The notes: generated by a model not told the origin, from the sequence alone. DNA of 64,000 bases from Planomicrobium stackebrandtii (GCF_030814955.1 NZ_JAUSWB010000005.1:1-64000); one strand, 5' to 3'. Shown: positions 22,666-32,210, counted from the stretch's first letter. Made by a program: numbers and translations.

Positions 22666-22786
22666 TAAAAGCGGAAACGACCGTCATGCTCCGACAGGCG
22701 TAAGACGATCTGGCGAAGCGGCGTATTTTTGCCGCACAGCCAGAGTGGCTTACGACCCGAGGAGCAGGTCGCTGCAGCTGGATAAC
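22666..22786. repeat. Intergenic hairpin repeat, copy 2
   Basis: This unit is 121 bp, directly adjacent to copy 1, with the same TAAAAGCGG start and GCAGCTGGATAA end. Its stems use different bases at equivalent places: CGACC (22678-22682) with GGTCG (22767-22771), TGCTCC (22687-22692) with GGAGCA (22761-22766), CGTAAG with CTTACG (22749-22754), CTGGC with GCCAG and GCGGC with GCCGC. Pairing is conserved while sequence is not. Confidence 0.8.
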
Positions 22787-22815
22787 TAAAAGCGGAAACG
22801 ACCGTTATATTCATC
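22787..22815. repeat. Intergenic hairpin repeat, truncated copy 3
   Basis: TAAAAGCGGAAACGACCGT repeats the first 19 bases of copy 2 exactly, then the similarity stops. It looks like a 5' fragment of a third unit. Confidence 0.7.
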
Positions 22816-22852
22816 GGAAGTTCAGATTTGCAGTACCACAAAACTAAAAAAT

Positions 22853-22881
22853 AACCGGGTGCATTGTTGCATCCGGTTTTT
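22853..22881 (+). terminator. Terminator downstream of ychF repeats
   Basis: AACCGGGTGCA and TGCATCCGGTT pair (one G-U or mismatch) across TTGT and are followed by a T-run. It probably ends the ychF transcript, with the repeats inside its 3' UTR. Confidence 0.8.
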
Positions 22882-22898
22882 GCATGGAGGAATAGGAA

Positions 22899-23279
22899 AT
22901 GTTGTTATTTGCATACGGAACGCTGAAACGCGGCGGGAAGTATCATTGTTATTTGGAAGAAGCGGAATTAGTGGAGGAACACGCGACGGCAAAAGGAAGT
23001 TTGTATGATACAGGACTGGGCTACCCGGCCATGGCTTTAGCGGGCAGCGGACAAGTTGAAGGGGAAGTCTATGAAATTCCGGATGTCCTTTGGCCGGCGT
23101 TGGATTACCTGGAGGATTATTCTGGAAACCCCGAAAAAGATCTATACGATAAAGTGGCAATTGAGGTAGAAGCTAGCGGCAAAGTTATGGAAACAGTGGT
23201 TTATATTGCAAAAGACGAAAAGCTGCTGAAAGAACAGATTCCAACAGGAAAATGGGATGTTGCCTATTCTGTTATATAG
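22899..23279 (+). CDS. Gamma-glutamylcyclotransferase-like (AIG2/GGCT) protein
   Basis: The N-terminal FAYGTLKRGGKYHCYL is the substrate-loop signature of the GGCT fold, with the conserved acidic residue supplied by the EGEVYEI or LDYLEDY segments. The 126-aa length is usual for bacterial members. They cleave gamma-glutamyl compounds or act on related amines; the actual substrate is not predictable here. The ATG follows GGAGGAATAGGAA. It is convergent with the DUF3267 gene. Confidence 0.85.
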   Translation: MLLFAYGTLKRGGKYHCYLEEAELVEEHATAKGSLYDTGLGYPAMALAGSGQVEGEVYEIPDVLWPALDYLEDYSGNPEKDLYDKVAIEVEASGKVMETVVYIAKDEKLLKEQIPTGKWDVAYSVI

Positions 23280-23293
23280 AAAAAGCGCCGCTG

Positions 23294-23851
23294 TTAGTCG
23301 CCGCTTTCGGATTCAGGATAGCTATCGTAAACATGAAGGCGCGGCAGTGATGGATCATCGATGATCCAGGCCGCGTTTTTTTCTTTGCGCAATTCACAGA
23401 ACATGACAAAGTCGCCGAAAGCGCCTGCCGTCAGCATCGCACCCAACAGGACCAGCACTTGGCTGTCGAACCAAAAGCCCAATACAGTGGGAAAGAAGGC
23501 CGTGGTCCAAAACGGCAGCAGCAGAACTTTGCGCATGGCATGATTTTGGACAGGGCGGCTGGTGGTGGCATAAGCGATGCCCATTTTCAAACTGATGCCA
23601 TAATTCAATGAAGAAACCGGGACTTTTCCAAAGACTACAAAACCGATTAAATGGAAAACTTCATGAACCACTATCAACACCACGTAGCCAATCAGAAAAA
23701 AGAGGATTCCGCCCAAGGAAAAATGGAATACTAAGGGTTCGTTGAAAAAATGATAGGCCGCTGCAAATGCCACCAGCAAAAAAACGTTGAACCAAAGTGC
23801 TTTAGGCGCTATTTCGTCTATTTTCAATTCAATGATGTGGGAAGGTGTCAT
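23294..23851 (-). CDS. DUF3267 family putative membrane metalloprotease
   Basis: The 185-aa product has four to five hydrophobic segments and a zinc-protease-like motif HEVFHLIGF (residues ~62-70). It continues with NYGISLKMGIAYATTSRPVQNHAMRKVLLLPF, the characteristic DUF3267 layout reminiscent of M50 site-2 proteases. Protease activity is inferred only from the motif. The ATG follows AAAGGACG. It is transcribed against its neighbours and shares a short convergent gap with the GGCT gene. Confidence 0.85.
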   Translation of the reverse strand: MTPSHIIELKIDEIAPKALWFNVFLLVAFAAAYHFFNEPLVFHFSLGGILFFLIGYVVLIVVHEVFHLIGFVVFGKVPVSSLNYGISLKMGIAYATTSRPVQNHAMRKVLLLPFWTTAFFPTVLGFWFDSQVLVLLGAMLTAGAFGDFVMFCELRKEKNAAWIIDDPSLPRLHVYDSYPESESGD

Positions 23852-23911
23852 GGCTTCACGTCCTTTAATGTATATGAAGAAGTATAGAGGATTTAGCCTG
23901 TAAAATCATAC

Positions 23912-23940
23912 TTGCGAGCCTATGTGAGTTGTGATACAAT
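23912..23940 (+). promoter_or_regulatory. rpsF operon promoter
   Basis: TTGCGA (23912-23917), a 17-bp spacer and TACAAT (23935-23940) with a TG one base upstream make an extended -10 promoter. It would give a leader of about 80 bases before rpsF. Confidence 0.75.
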
Positions 23941-23973
23941 ACAGTGATGTGAGTAATATTTATGAATTGCTTG

Positions 23974-24016
23974 CTCCTTGCCCGCTGGATACAGCAGGGC
24001 CCAAGTCCATGAGGAG
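23974..24016 (+). promoter_or_regulatory. Candidate S6:S18-type ribosomal-protein leader
   Basis: The leader can fold as CTTG/CAAG enclosing CCCGCTG-GATA-CAGC-A-GGG, leaving unpaired C residues between the two stems. An alternative pairs CTCC (23974-23977) with the GGAG of the ribosome-binding site. rpsF leaders in many Firmicutes carry a hairpin bound by the S6:S18 complex for autoregulation. The position and shape fit; the exact consensus was not checked. Confidence 0.5.
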
Positions 24017-24027
24017 GTGACAACACG

Positions 24028-24315
24028 ATGAGAGAATATGAATTAATGTATATCATTCAGCCTGCAATTGAAGAGGAAGCGAAGAAAACTCTAGTTGAGC
24101 GTTTCAACGACATCCTTACTTCTAACGGTGCTGAAATCATCGAGTCGAAAGAGTGGGGTAAACGTCGTTTAGCTTATGAAATCAACGATTTACGTGAAGG
24201 TTTCTACCAGATCGTAAAAGTAAACGCTGGTTCTGAAGCTATCAACGAATACACACGTCTTGCGAACATTAACGAAGACATTATTCGTCATATCGCTGTA
24301 CGCAAAGACGCGTAA
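24028..24315 (+). CDS. rpsF: 30S ribosomal protein S6
   Basis: This 95-aa protein starts [20 protein letters not shown] and contains [18 protein letters not shown], matching S6. S6 binds the central domain of 16S rRNA with S18. The ATG is preceded by GAGGAGGTG. It is first in the conserved rpsF-ssb-rpsR operon with an extended -10 promoter upstream. Confidence 0.97.
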   Translation: MREYELMYIIQPAIEEEAKKTLVERFNDILTSNGAEIIESKEWGKRRLAYEINDLREGFYQIVKVNAGSEAINEYTRLANINEDIIRHIAVRKDA

Positions 24316-24365
24316 ACAGGATACTGGCACTGCAATTTTTTTGACTTGAAGGAGGTTGAATTCTG

Positions 24366-24842
24366 ATGATTAACCGAGTTGTTTTAGTCGGAAGACTGAC
24401 AAAAGATCCAGATCTTCGTTACACACCAAGCGGCGCGGCAGTTGCCCGTTTTACATTAGCTGTAAACCGGACATTCTCGAATGCTCAAGGTGAACGCGAA
24501 ACTGATTTCATTAATTGTACCGTTTGGCGCAAACAAGCTGAAAACACAGCAAATTTCCTGAAAAAAGGAAGCTTGGCTGGCGTTGAAGGCCGCATCCAGA
24601 CAGGTAGCTACGAGGGACAAGACGGGAAACGCGTTTATACGACAGAAGTAGTGGCGGACAGTGTTCAATTTCTTGAACCGAAAAGCGCCAATACGGACCG
24701 TTCACAAGGACAGCAGCCTTCCTATCAACAGAACAACCAATCACCGAGCCCAAGTCAGCAAAATCATACCCGTGTAGATGAAGATCCATTCTCAAGCGGC
24801 AGCGGCCCGATAGAAGTATCGGATGACGATTTGCCGTTCTAA
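24366..24842 (+). CDS. ssb: Single-stranded DNA-binding protein
   Basis: SSB coats single-stranded DNA during replication and repair. The OB fold covers residues 1-~105 ([41 protein letters not shown]). A Gln/Ser/Pro-rich linker follows, then the acidic tip ending DDDLPF, which recruits partner proteins. It is 158 aa, and AAGGAGGTTG lies upstream of the ATG. It sits between rpsF and rpsR. Confidence 0.97.
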   Translation: MINRVVLVGRLTKDPDLRYTPSGAAVARFTLAVNRTFSNAQGERETDFINCTVWRKQAENTANFLKKGSLAGVEGRIQTGSYEGQDGKRVYTTEVVADSVQFLEPKSANTDRSQGQQPSYQQNNQSPSPSQQNHTRVDEDPFSSGSGPIEVSDDDLPF

Positions 24843-24891
24843 GATGAATTGAATCTGACGATCAACTTTTAAGTAAAGGAGGTAATTCGAT

Positions 24892-25128
24892 ATGGCACCA
24901 CGTCGCGGAGGAAAAAAACGGAAAAAGGTTTGTTACTTCACTTCCAACAACATCACGCACATTGACTATAAAGATACTGACCTTTTGAAGAAATTCATTT
25001 CTGAAAGAGGAAAAATCTTGCCACGTCGTGTTACAGGCACTAGCGCTAAATGGCAACGTAAGTTGACAATCGCTATCAAACGCTCACGTATCATGGCACT
25101 TCTACCGTTTGTTGCGGAAGAAAGATAA
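24892..25128 (+). CDS. rpsR: 30S ribosomal protein S18
   Basis: The 78-aa product [16 protein letters not shown] is typical of S18, with the later [16 protein letters not shown] and Arg/Lys-rich ITIAIKRSR-like segment. S18 pairs with S6 on the platform of the small subunit. AAGGAGG lies upstream of the ATG. A degenerate hairpin repeat and a strong terminator follow. Confidence 0.97.
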   Translation: MAPRRGGKKRKKVCYFTSNNITHIDYKDTDLLKKFISERGKILPRRVTGTSAKWQRKLTIAIKRSRIMALLPFVAEER

Positions 25129-25134
25129 TTAAAG

Positions 25135-25177
25135 AAAAGCGAAAGCGCCTGGAATATAGGTGCTGGAGTCTGGACAA
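25135..25177. repeat. Minimal copy of the intergenic hairpin repeat
   Basis: AAAAGCGAAAGCGCCTGG followed by TGCTGGAGTCTGGACAA keeps only the outer ends of the unit seen at 22543-22786 (AGCGG-AGGCGCCTG and GCGCTGGAG-like parts). It starts 6 bases after the rpsR stop. Confidence 0.5.
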
Positions 25178-25186
25178 TGATTTCAA

Positions 25187-25214
25187 AAAGACCGGGAAAC
25201 CGGTCTTTTTTTTT
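25187..25214 (+). terminator. Terminator of the rpsF-ssb-rpsR operon
   Basis: GACCGG and CCGGTC pair across a GAAA tetraloop, flanked by A and T runs with at least nine T residues. Confidence 0.92.
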
Positions 25215-25555
25215 GTCCTGAAAAATAGCATGGGTTAGTTCAATGGTGAAAAACTAAAAAAAGTTGCGCAGATGATGATATAAGTTAAACTAAAGAAACA
25301 AAATTTTACCCACCGCTTTGGGTAGAGCAAAGACGAGTGCTGCTGCGACGTCCTGCCTCACCAGCTGCAGGACCCGCATCCCTGAAAGAGGAGCTGATTT
25401 GCGGAATGCCAGCAGGCGAAGATCATTAGTTCAACTCATAGAGTTTGCGGAATCTCCAAGTAAGGAACATTCCTTTTTAAGAAATCAAAAAATTGTACGC
25501 TTTGTGTCATCTTCCGCTTTAGAGCAGCTGTACTTTCCCCCCGGTACCGCTCATT
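25215..25555. other. Gap between rpsR terminator and yybS promoter
   Basis: No gene is supported. The stretch 25325-25385 resembles, in inverse orientation, the segment at 37741-37850 upstream of htrA: GCGACGTCCTG is identical, and CTGCAGGACCCGCATCC corresponds to CTGCATGACCCACATCC. This suggests two decayed copies of one intergenic element. Confidence 0.45.
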
Positions 25556-25584
25556 TTGTTCAGGTTCTTGAATCATGGTACAAT
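25556..25584 (+). promoter_or_regulatory. yybS-gdpP-rplI-dnaB promoter
   Basis: TTGTTC (25556-25561), 17 bp, then TACAAT (25579-25584) with a TG one base upstream. The predicted transcript start at about 25591 rules out upstream translation starts for yybS. Confidence 0.65.
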
Positions 25585-25627
25585 TACAAGGATGAAATCT
25601 GCCCGAAAGAGGGGAAAAACCAGTCAT

Positions 25628-26587
25628 ATGCAAAATCAACAAACGCGACAACTTACAAACGGGGCAATGATGGCCGCGGTGTTTACCGTCCTGCTGGCAA
25701 TCTCGGTATACGTGCCTGTGTTAAGTATAGTAAGTACTTTGATTCTAGCATTGCCGGTCGCTTGGTATAGCGCCAAGTATCCGTGGAAAGCTTCGGCGCT
25801 TTTCGCATCGGTCTGTCTGGTGCTGTCCTTTATCATCGGCGGTCTCTTGTCAGTGCCGCTAGCATTGATTCATGTGCCGTTGGGATTGGCGATTGGTATT
25901 TCGATTTATTATAAAAAAAGCAAATTATTTATGTTTATGGGGGCCAGCATCGTTTTGCTGGTGTCCTTGATGATCCAATACGTGGCTTCGATTGCACTTT
26001 TTGGCATCAACGTACTGGAAGAGTTTTCGGCCATGTTCGATCAATCCTACGAGCAGACGGGTGCAATGATGGAGCGTTTTGGGGCTTCTGAAACTTCTAT
26101 GGAAGAATACAATGAACTTGTGGCGCAACTGCAGTTTTCGTTTGAGACTATGTTGCCGGTGTTATTGGTGCTGGGCGTTTTCATGTCAGTATGGGTCCTA
26201 TTGCTGATCCTGCTGCCGATTTTAAAGCGTCTTGGAATAGCGGCTCCTAAGTTTCCGCCGTTTCGCAGCATGAAATTGCCAAAATCTGTTTTATGGTATT
26301 ATTTAATCGTGTTGCTTGTTTCCTTGTTATCGGAATTCGAACCAGGAACAATGGCATATATGATTTTCATGAACGCAACCGTGCTGCTTCAATTCTTGCT
26401 GTTTTTGCAAGGTATTTCTTTCTATCACTTCTATATCCACCAGGAAGGCTGGCCAAAATGGGTGACAGTGCTGGTGACAATATTGGCATTGCCGCTGCAG
26501 TCATTTACGAGTATTGTCGGAATCGTAGACCTTGGATTCGATATCCGGGGCTGGGTCAAGCGGGCACACGAGTTTAAAGGAAAATAA
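25628..26587 (+). CDS. yybS: YybS family membrane protein (DUF2232)
   Basis: This 319-aa polytopic membrane protein has about eight hydrophobic segments and an N-terminus MQNQQTRQLTNGAMMAAVFTVLL that fits the ECF-substrate-component-like DUF2232 family. It always precedes gdpP in Bacillales, but its function is not known. I chose the ATG at 25628, since the promoter -10 lies only 44 bases upstream and GAAAGAGGGG can serve as the ribosome-binding site. gdpP starts 14 bases after its stop. Confidence 0.88.
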   Translation: MQNQQTRQLTNGAMMAAVFTVLLAISVYVPVLSIVSTLILALPVAWYSAKYPWKASALFASVCLVLSFIIGGLLSVPLALIHVPLGLAIGISIYYKKSKLFMFMGASIVLLVSLMIQYVASIALFGINVLEEFSAMFDQSYEQTGAMMERFGASETSMEEYNELVAQLQFSFETMLPVLLVLGVFMSVWVLLLILLPILKRLGIAAPKFPPFRSMKLPKSVLWYYLIVLLVSLLSEFEPGTMAYMIFMNATVLLQFLLFLQGISFYHFYIHQEGWPKWVTVLVTILALPLQSFTSIVGIVDLGFDIRGWVKRAHEFKGK

Positions 26588-26601
26588 GGAGCTGAAGAAT
26601 A

Positions 26602-28578
26602 ATGTCGGCTTTTTTTAGAAAAAGAAAACTTCGATATCCGCTTATCGCGCTGCTGGCTCTTGGTATGGCTGCAGCGATTCTGATTTCGCTTTGGTCGGAA
26701 TGGGCAGCTGGGATTTTTACGCTGCTTTTTACGCTTGCTTTTACGGCAGCTTGGGTGACGGAAAGAAGAGTTTATGAAGCTACTGAAAAACACATTGAAA
26801 CTTTGTCATACCGGATGAAAAAAGTCGGAGAAGAAGCACTGCTTGAGATGCCGATCGGAATTTTGCTGGTCAATGAAAAATACGATATCGACTGGGCAAA
26901 TCCATATATGACGTCGACTCTCGAGTACGATACGCTGATCGGCGAGTCTCTCTACACGTTGTCGGATGATTTTCATACACTTGTGAAATCCGATGAAGCC
27001 AAAGAAGCGACCATTGCTTTGGGGGAGCGTAAGTACCGCGTTTATTATAAATCGGATGAACGCTTGTTTTATCTTTTTGATATTACGGAACAAGTGGAAA
27101 TCGAGACGCTTTATTATGCAGACCGTACCGTCATCGGTATTTTATTCATCGATAACTATGATGAGCTTGCGCAGGGCATGGACGATCAGACCCGCAGCAA
27201 TCTAAACAGCCTGGTCACTTCACTCGTTAACCAATGGGGCGCTAATCATGGCGTATTTGTAAAACGCATTGCGTCCGACCGTTTTATGGCAGTCTTTAAT
27301 GAATCCATTTTGAAAGACTTGGAGCTGTCGAAGTTCGCCATCCTGGATGATATTCGCGAAGTCACCGCCAAAGACAATTTGGCATTGACCTTGAGCATCG
27401 GGGTAGGTGCGGGCTCTGCATCACTTGTCGAACTTGGCGGCCTGGCTCAATCAGGCCTGGACCTGGTACTCGGCCGTGGCGGGGATCAGGTGGCCATCAA
27501 GCATCCGAGCGGAAAAGTGAAATTTTACGGCGGCAAGACCAACCCGGTTGAAAAACGGACACGGGTCCGGGCACGAGTCATTTCACACGCGCTGCGTGAC
27601 CTGATCCAGGAAAGTGACCAGGTGTTTGTCATGGGCCATAAAATGCCCGATATGGATTCGATCGGCGCCGCAGTCGGAGTTGCCAAAATGGCTGCCATGA
27701 ATAAAGTCAAAGGCCGGATCATCATTGATTTTGATGAATATGACCGCAGTGTCATGAGGCTCATGGAAGCGATTGAAGGCGCGCCTGAGCTGTTTGAGCA
27801 GTTTATCACGCCGGAAGAAGCGCTGGCGGATATGACCGAACATTCACTGCTTGTTGTGGTGGATACGCACAAGCCGTCCATGGTTATCGATGAACGGGTC
27901 CTCCAGCGCATGGAACGGGTCGTTTTAATCGACCACCACCGGAGAGGCGAGGAATTTATCACCAATACGATGCTGGTCTATATGGAGCCTTATGCTTCCT
28001 CGACTGCTGAACTGGTGACTGAGCTAATCGAATACCAGCCGAAGCACGAAAAACTGTCTATGCTGGAAGCGACCGCAATGCTCGCTGGAATTATTGTGGA
28101 TACCAAAAGCTTTACCTTGAGGACGGGTGCACGGACTTTTGAAGCCGCGTCTTATCTGCGTTCGAATGGAGCCGATACGGTGCTCGTCCAGCGCATTCTG
28201 AAAGAAGATCTGGAAACGTACGTAGAACGTGCGAAAATCGTCCAGACAGTGGAATTTGTCGGAGACGGCATCGCCATTGCCAGAGGCGAGCCAGACCGCG
28301 TCTACAGCCCGGTTCTGATTGCACAGACAGCAGATATTCTGCTGACGATGAAAGACGTCAACGCATCCTTTGTGGTGGCTGAGCGTTCAGAAGGCGGCAT
28401 CGGCATCAGTGCGCGGTCGCTCGGTGAAATAAATGTCCAGATCATTATGGAGAATCTCGGCGGCGGGGGCCATTTAACCAATGCAGCCACCCAGATGCCG
28501 AATGCAACAATAGAAGAAGCCGTTGAGCAGTTAAAAGCGGCTATTATGGAAGCTCATGAAGGAGGAACAAACGAATGA
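26602..28578 (+). CDS. gdpP: Cyclic-di-AMP phosphodiesterase GdpP
   Basis: GdpP degrades c-di-AMP, which controls potassium and osmotic homeostasis and beta-lactam tolerance. Two N-terminal membrane segments (residues ~12-55) are followed by a PAS-like domain, a degenerate GGDEF domain (~170-300) and a DHH/DHHA1 phosphodiesterase module. The latter has [31 protein letters not shown] and the GGGGH motif ([13 protein letters not shown]). It is 658 aa. The ATG follows AAGGAGCTG. Its last four bases overlap the rplI start. Confidence 0.96.
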   Translation: MSAFFRKRKLRYPLIALLALGMAAAILISLWSEWAAGIFTLLFTLAFTAAWVTERRVYEATEKHIETLSYRMKKVGEEALLEMPIGILLVNEKYDIDWANPYMTSTLEYDTLIGESLYTLSDDFHTLVKSDEAKEATIALGERKYRVYYKSDERLFYLFDITEQVEIETLYYADRTVIGILFIDNYDELAQGMDDQTRSNLNSLVTSLVNQWGANHGVFVKRIASDRFMAVFNESILKDLELSKFAILDDIREVTAKDNLALTLSIGVGAGSASLVELGGLAQSGLDLVLGRGGDQVAIKHPSGKVKFYGGKTNPVEKRTRVRARVISHALRDLIQESDQVFVMGHKMPDMDSIGAAVGVAKMAAMNKVKGRIIIDFDEYDRSVMRLMEAIEGAPELFEQFITPEEALADMTEHSLLVVVDTHKPSMVIDERVLQRMERVVLIDHHRRGEEFITNTMLVYMEPYASSTAELVTELIEYQPKHEKLSMLEATAMLAGIIVDTKSFTLRTGARTFEAASYLRSNGADTVLVQRILKEDLETYVERAKIVQTVEFVGDGIAIARGEPDRVYSPVLIAQTADILLTMKDVNASFVVAERSEGGIGISARSLGEINVQIIMENLGGGGHLTNAATQMPNATIEEAVEQLKAAIMEAHEGGTNE

Positions 28579-29024
28579 AAGTGATATTCTTGAAAGACGT
28601 AAAAGGCAAAGGCAAAAAAGGTGAAATTAAAAATGTGGCGGATGGCTACGCGCATAACTTCCTGCTAAAAAACAATTTGGCGATCGAAGCAAACCAGGCA
28701 ACGATCAGCAAATTGGACGGCCAGAAGAAAAAAGAACAAAAAGAAGCCGATAATGAGCGCGAGGAAGCGGAACAGCTGAAAGAAAAGCTGGAAAGCCTGA
28801 CCATCGAATTGACGGCTAAATCCGGAGAAGGCGGACGCCTTTTCGGATCGATCACCACAAAACAGGTAGCCACAGCTCTTGAGAAAAAACACGGCATTAA
28901 ATTAGACAAGCGCAAAATGGATTTGGATGATGCAATCCGCGCACTTGGCTATACCAATATTCCAGTAAAACTGCATCATGATGTGACCGCTACGCTTCGA
29001 GTTCATGTTACTGAAGAAGCGTAA
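28575..29024 (+). CDS. rplI: 50S ribosomal protein L9
   Basis: This is a 149-aa two-domain L9. The N-terminal signature is [30 protein letters not shown]-like and is followed by the long connecting helix and the C-terminal domain with [13 protein letters not shown]. The start overlaps gdpP by four bases (ATGA) and has GGAGGAAC upstream within gdpP. dnaB follows 12 bases later. Confidence 0.97.
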   Translation: MKVIFLKDVKGKGKKGEIKNVADGYAHNFLLKNNLAIEANQATISKLDGQKKKEQKEADNEREEAEQLKEKLESLTIELTAKSGEGGRLFGSITTKQVATALEKKHGIKLDKRKMDLDDAIRALGYTNIPVKLHHDVTATLRVHVTEEA

Positions 29025-29036
29025 GGTGGGAGACCA

Positions 29037-30392
29037 ATGAACGAAATGATAGATCGTGTCCCCCCGCACAACCATGAAGCCGAGCAATCGGTAATTGGCG
29101 CCATCTTTTTAGAGCCGCCTTCTCTTATTACGGTTGCCGAAATCGTCATGGCGGAGGATTTTTACCGGATTGCCCATCAAAAGATTTTCCAGACGATGCT
29201 GAATTTATCGGATCACGGAAAAGCGATTGATGTGGTGACCGTGACAGAAGAGCTTTCTGTCAAAAAAGAACTGGAAGACGTTGGCGGCTTATCGTACTTA
29301 ACGGAAATTGCCAACGCCGTACCAACAGCAGCAAACGTTGCGCATTATGCCCATATCGTCGAAGAGAAAGCGCTGCTGCGCCGCCTCATCCGGGTAGCGA
29401 CAACGATTGTGGAAGATGGCTTTACACGTGAAGACGAAGTGGAAGCATTGCTTTCCGAAGCGGAAAAGAAAATGATGGAAGTCTCGAGCCGGAAAAAAGC
29501 CGGTGACTTTACCCACATCAAAGATGTCCTGGTCAAGACCTACGACAACATCGAATTGCTGCATACCCGTAAAGGGGACGTCACAGGCATCCCTACAGGC
29601 TTCCGCGACCTTGATAAGATAACAGCAGGGTTTCAGCGCAACGACCTCATCATCGTGGCTGCACGGCCTTCTGTTGGTAAGACGGCTTTTGCTTTGAACG
29701 TTGCGCAGAACGTCGCGACGAAAACCGACGAAAACGTCGCCATCTTCAGTCTGGAGATGGGTGCTGAGCAGCTGGTCATGCGTATGCTTTGTGCGGAAGG
29801 CAATATCGATGCGCAGGTGCTGCGTACCGGTGCGCTTCAAAACGAAGACTGGCGCAAGCTGACGATGGCTATGGGAAGTTTGTCGAATGCCGGAATCTTC
29901 ATCGATGATACACCGGGAATCCGGGTCAATGATATTCGCGCCAAATGCCGCCGTCTGAAACAGGAATACGGCCTCGGCATGATCATGATCGACTACCTTC
30001 AATTGATAGCGGGACCCGGTAAATCCGGCGAAAACCGCCAGCAGGAAGTATCGGATATTTCCCGTTCCCTAAAAGGGCTGGCGCGTGAACTGGAAGTGCC
30101 GGTCATCGCTTTGTCTCAGCTGTCCCGTGGAGTGGAGCAGCGGCAGGACAAACGGCCGATGATGTCGGATTTGCGTGAATCCGGAAGTATTGAGCAGGAT
30201 GCCGATATCGTATCCTTTCTGTACCGCGAAGATTATTACGACAAAGAAACCGAAGACCAAAACATGATTGAAATCATCATCGCCAAACAGCGTAACGGCC
30301 CGACCGGTACGGTAAAACTGGCTTTTGTGAAAGAATACAATAAATTCGTCACCATCGACTGGAGCGAACATGAATCCGGCGGAGACTTTTAA
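29037..30392 (+). CDS. dnaB: Replicative DNA helicase
   Basis: This is the hexameric RecA-fold helicase (called DnaC in B. subtilis). The N-terminal domain includes [19 protein letters not shown]. The RecA domain has the Walker [14 protein letters not shown], Walker [11 protein letters not shown], and the DnaB signature [14 protein letters not shown]. It is 451 aa. The ATG follows GTGGGAG. A long terminator hairpin begins at its stop. Confidence 0.98.
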   Translation: MNEMIDRVPPHNHEAEQSVIGAIFLEPPSLITVAEIVMAEDFYRIAHQKIFQTMLNLSDHGKAIDVVTVTEELSVKKELEDVGGLSYLTEIANAVPTAANVAHYAHIVEEKALLRRLIRVATTIVEDGFTREDEVEALLSEAEKKMMEVSSRKKAGDFTHIKDVLVKTYDNIELLHTRKGDVTGIPTGFRDLDKITAGFQRNDLIIVAARPSVGKTAFALNVAQNVATKTDENVAIFSLEMGAEQLVMRMLCAEGNIDAQVLRTGALQNEDWRKLTMAMGSLSNAGIFIDDTPGIRVNDIRAKCRRLKQEYGLGMIMIDYLQLIAGPGKSGENRQQEVSDISRSLKGLARELEVPVIALSQLSRGVEQRQDKRPMMSDLRESGSIEQDADIVSFLYREDYYDKETEDQNMIEIIIAKQRNGPTGTVKLAFVKEYNKFVTIDWSEHESGGDF

Positions 30393-30440
30393 ACACGAAC
30401 ATTAAATGTGGTAACACATTTATATGTTCGTGTTTTCTTC
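30392..30440 (+). terminator. Terminator after dnaB
   Basis: AACACGAACAT-TAAATGTG pairs with CACATTTA-TATGTTCGTGTT across GTAA, a stem of roughly 19 bp, followed by TTCTTC. It closes the yybS-gdpP-rplI-dnaB unit. Confidence 0.88.
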
Positions 30441-30449
30441 TGTTTTGTA

Positions 30450-30478
30450 TTGACGATTGCCGGTTCTATTGGTACAAT
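30450..30478 (+). promoter_or_regulatory. purA promoter
   Basis: TTGACG (30450-30455), 17 bp, and TACAAT (30473-30478) with a TG one base upstream. It lies 46 bases before the purA start. Confidence 0.8.
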
Positions 30479-30523
30479 AAACACTGTTTGAGACAGGGCA
30501 TATGCCTAACGGAGGTGCGGACG

Positions 30524-31810
30524 ATGACATCAGTCGTAGTAGTAGGAACGCAATGGGGAGACGAAGGAAAAGGGAAAATCACTGATTTTCTATCTGAACA
30601 TGCAGAAGTGATTGCACGTTACCAAGGCGGGAACAACGCTGGACATACCATTATTTTTGGTGGAGAAACGTACAAATTGCATTTGATTCCTTCAGGGATT
30701 TTCTATAAAGATAAAACATCAGTAATCGGAAACGGCATGGTCGTGGATCCGAAAGCGCTAGTGAAAGAATTAAAAGGCCTTCATGACCGTGGAGTGACAA
30801 CAGAGAACTTGCGCATTTCCAACCGCGCACACGTCTTATTGCCATACCACATCAAGCAGGACGAAGTGGAAGAAGAACGCCGCGGAGCAAATAAAATCGG
30901 AACAACAGGCAAAGGCATCGGGCCTGCTTATATGGACAAAGCAGCACGTGTCGGAATTCGCATGGCGGATTTGTTGGATCATGTTGTGTTCGAAGAAAAA
31001 CTGCGCATGAACCTGAAAGAGAAAAACCGTCTGTTCGAGAAGTTTTATGAAACAGAAGGCTTTACTGTAGAAGAAATCATGGAAGAGTATTATGCATACG
31101 GCCAGGAAATCGCCAAATACGTAACAGACACATCAAAAGTGTTGAATGATGCAATTGACTCAGGTCTGCGCGTCCTGTTTGAAGGCGCTCAAGGCGTTAT
31201 GCTCGATATCGATCAGGGAACTTACCCGTTTGTTACATCTTCCAACCCGGTAGCGGGCGGAGTAACAATCGGTGCAGGTGTTGGCCCGACAACAATCCAG
31301 CACGTTATCGGTGTCTGCAAAGCCTACACGTCACGCGTCGGCGACGGACCGTTCCCGACAGAATTGCACGATGAAGTGGGCCAGCAGATCCGCGAAGTCG
31401 GCAAAGAATACGGAACAACAACAGGACGTCCACGCCGCATCGGCTGGTTCGACAGCGTGGTTGTACGCCACGCAAGACGCGTCAGCGGTTTGACGGATTT
31501 GACAGTCAACTCAATCGACGTTTTGACAGGCCTTGATACAGTGAAAATTTGTACGGCTTACCGCTACCAGGGAGAATTGATCACGGAATACCCAGCAAAC
31601 CTGCGTATGCTGGATGAGTGCGAACCGGTATACGAAGAGCTTCCAGGCTGGTCGGAAGATGTAACAAGCTGCAAATCATTGGACGAACTTCCTGCAAATG
31701 CGCGCCATTACCTGGAACGCATCGCTCAATTGACAGGTGTTCAGATTTCCATTTTCTCAGTCGGTCCTGACCGCAACCAAACAAACATTGTTACGAGTGT
31801 TTGGAGATAA
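30524..31810 (+). CDS. purA: Adenylosuccinate synthetase
   Basis: PurA condenses IMP and aspartate with GTP to adenylosuccinate, the first committed step to AMP. The GTP-binding motif is [11 protein letters not shown] near residue 10. GNNAGHT and the later [11 protein letters not shown] are also family signatures. The ATG at 30524 behind CGGAGGTG gives 428 aa, matching the family. It is monocistronic between two terminators. Confidence 0.97.
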   Translation: MTSVVVVGTQWGDEGKGKITDFLSEHAEVIARYQGGNNAGHTIIFGGETYKLHLIPSGIFYKDKTSVIGNGMVVDPKALVKELKGLHDRGVTTENLRISNRAHVLLPYHIKQDEVEEERRGANKIGTTGKGIGPAYMDKAARVGIRMADLLDHVVFEEKLRMNLKEKNRLFEKFYETEGFTVEEIMEEYYAYGQEIAKYVTDTSKVLNDAIDSGLRVLFEGAQGVMLDIDQGTYPFVTSSNPVAGGVTIGAGVGPTTIQHVIGVCKAYTSRVGDGPFPTELHDEVGQQIREVGKEYGTTTGRPRRIGWFDSVVVRHARRVSGLTDLTVNSIDVLTGLDTVKICTAYRYQGELITEYPANLRMLDECEPVYEELPGWSEDVTSCKSLDELPANARHYLERIAQLTGVQISIFSVGPDRNQTNIVTSVWR

Positions 31811-32210
31811 TTTCTTAAAACTTAAGGAGAGCAGGCCGGAAGAAATGCTCCAGTCGGACACTTTCTTCTAAAAAGGGCTGGGCCTTAACCAAAAGTCTAA
31901 AGTATAATTCATAAAAACTTTCCAGAAAGCAGTCGCCATTAGGCGGCTGCTTTTTGCCGTTTACTTTTTTCGGAAAGAAAAAGAGGAGGGAAGAACGGTG
32001 TGTGGCGAATATGACAGGGAAAAGACGGGCATGTAACCGTAGCATGACAATGAAGCTTGAGTAGTCTTCTCAAGGTTTCTCGAGCCGGTGCTTGGACACA
32101 GCCGCTGAATAGGTGCGAAACGGCCTAAAGAATGATAAAGTATAGGGTAGTAAAGAGTGTTCAATGGGAAAAACAGGGTGTAAGCGGAACGAAAAAAGGG
32201 GAGAAAAATG
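31811..32210. other. Gap between purA and walR
   Basis: Apart from the purA terminator, the stretch has no supported gene. It contains a small CTTGAG/CTCAAG inverted repeat near 32057-32075 and presumably the walR promoter, which I could not assign to clear -35 and -10 hexamers. Confidence 0.4.
31926..31955 (+). terminator. Terminator after purA
   Basis: AAAGCAGTCGCC and GGCGGCTGCTTT pair (one G-U) across ATTA, then a T-run. It lies 115 bases after the purA stop. Confidence 0.85.

Noticed and set aside
22543-22815. CRISPR-like direct repeat array
   Set aside because: Only two and a part units of ~120 bp, adjacent with no unique spacers, and with internal inverted repeats; this is not CRISPR architecture.
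25318-25627. Possible small gene before yybS
   Set aside because: The frame runs into the yybS gene in another frame, lies over a repeat relic and the promoter at 25556-25584, and has no ribosome-binding site.
29298-30002. 234-aa open frame antisense to dnaB
   Set aside because: dnaB motifs are unmistakable on the plus strand; this His/Phe/Asp-rich frame is a codon-bias shadow.
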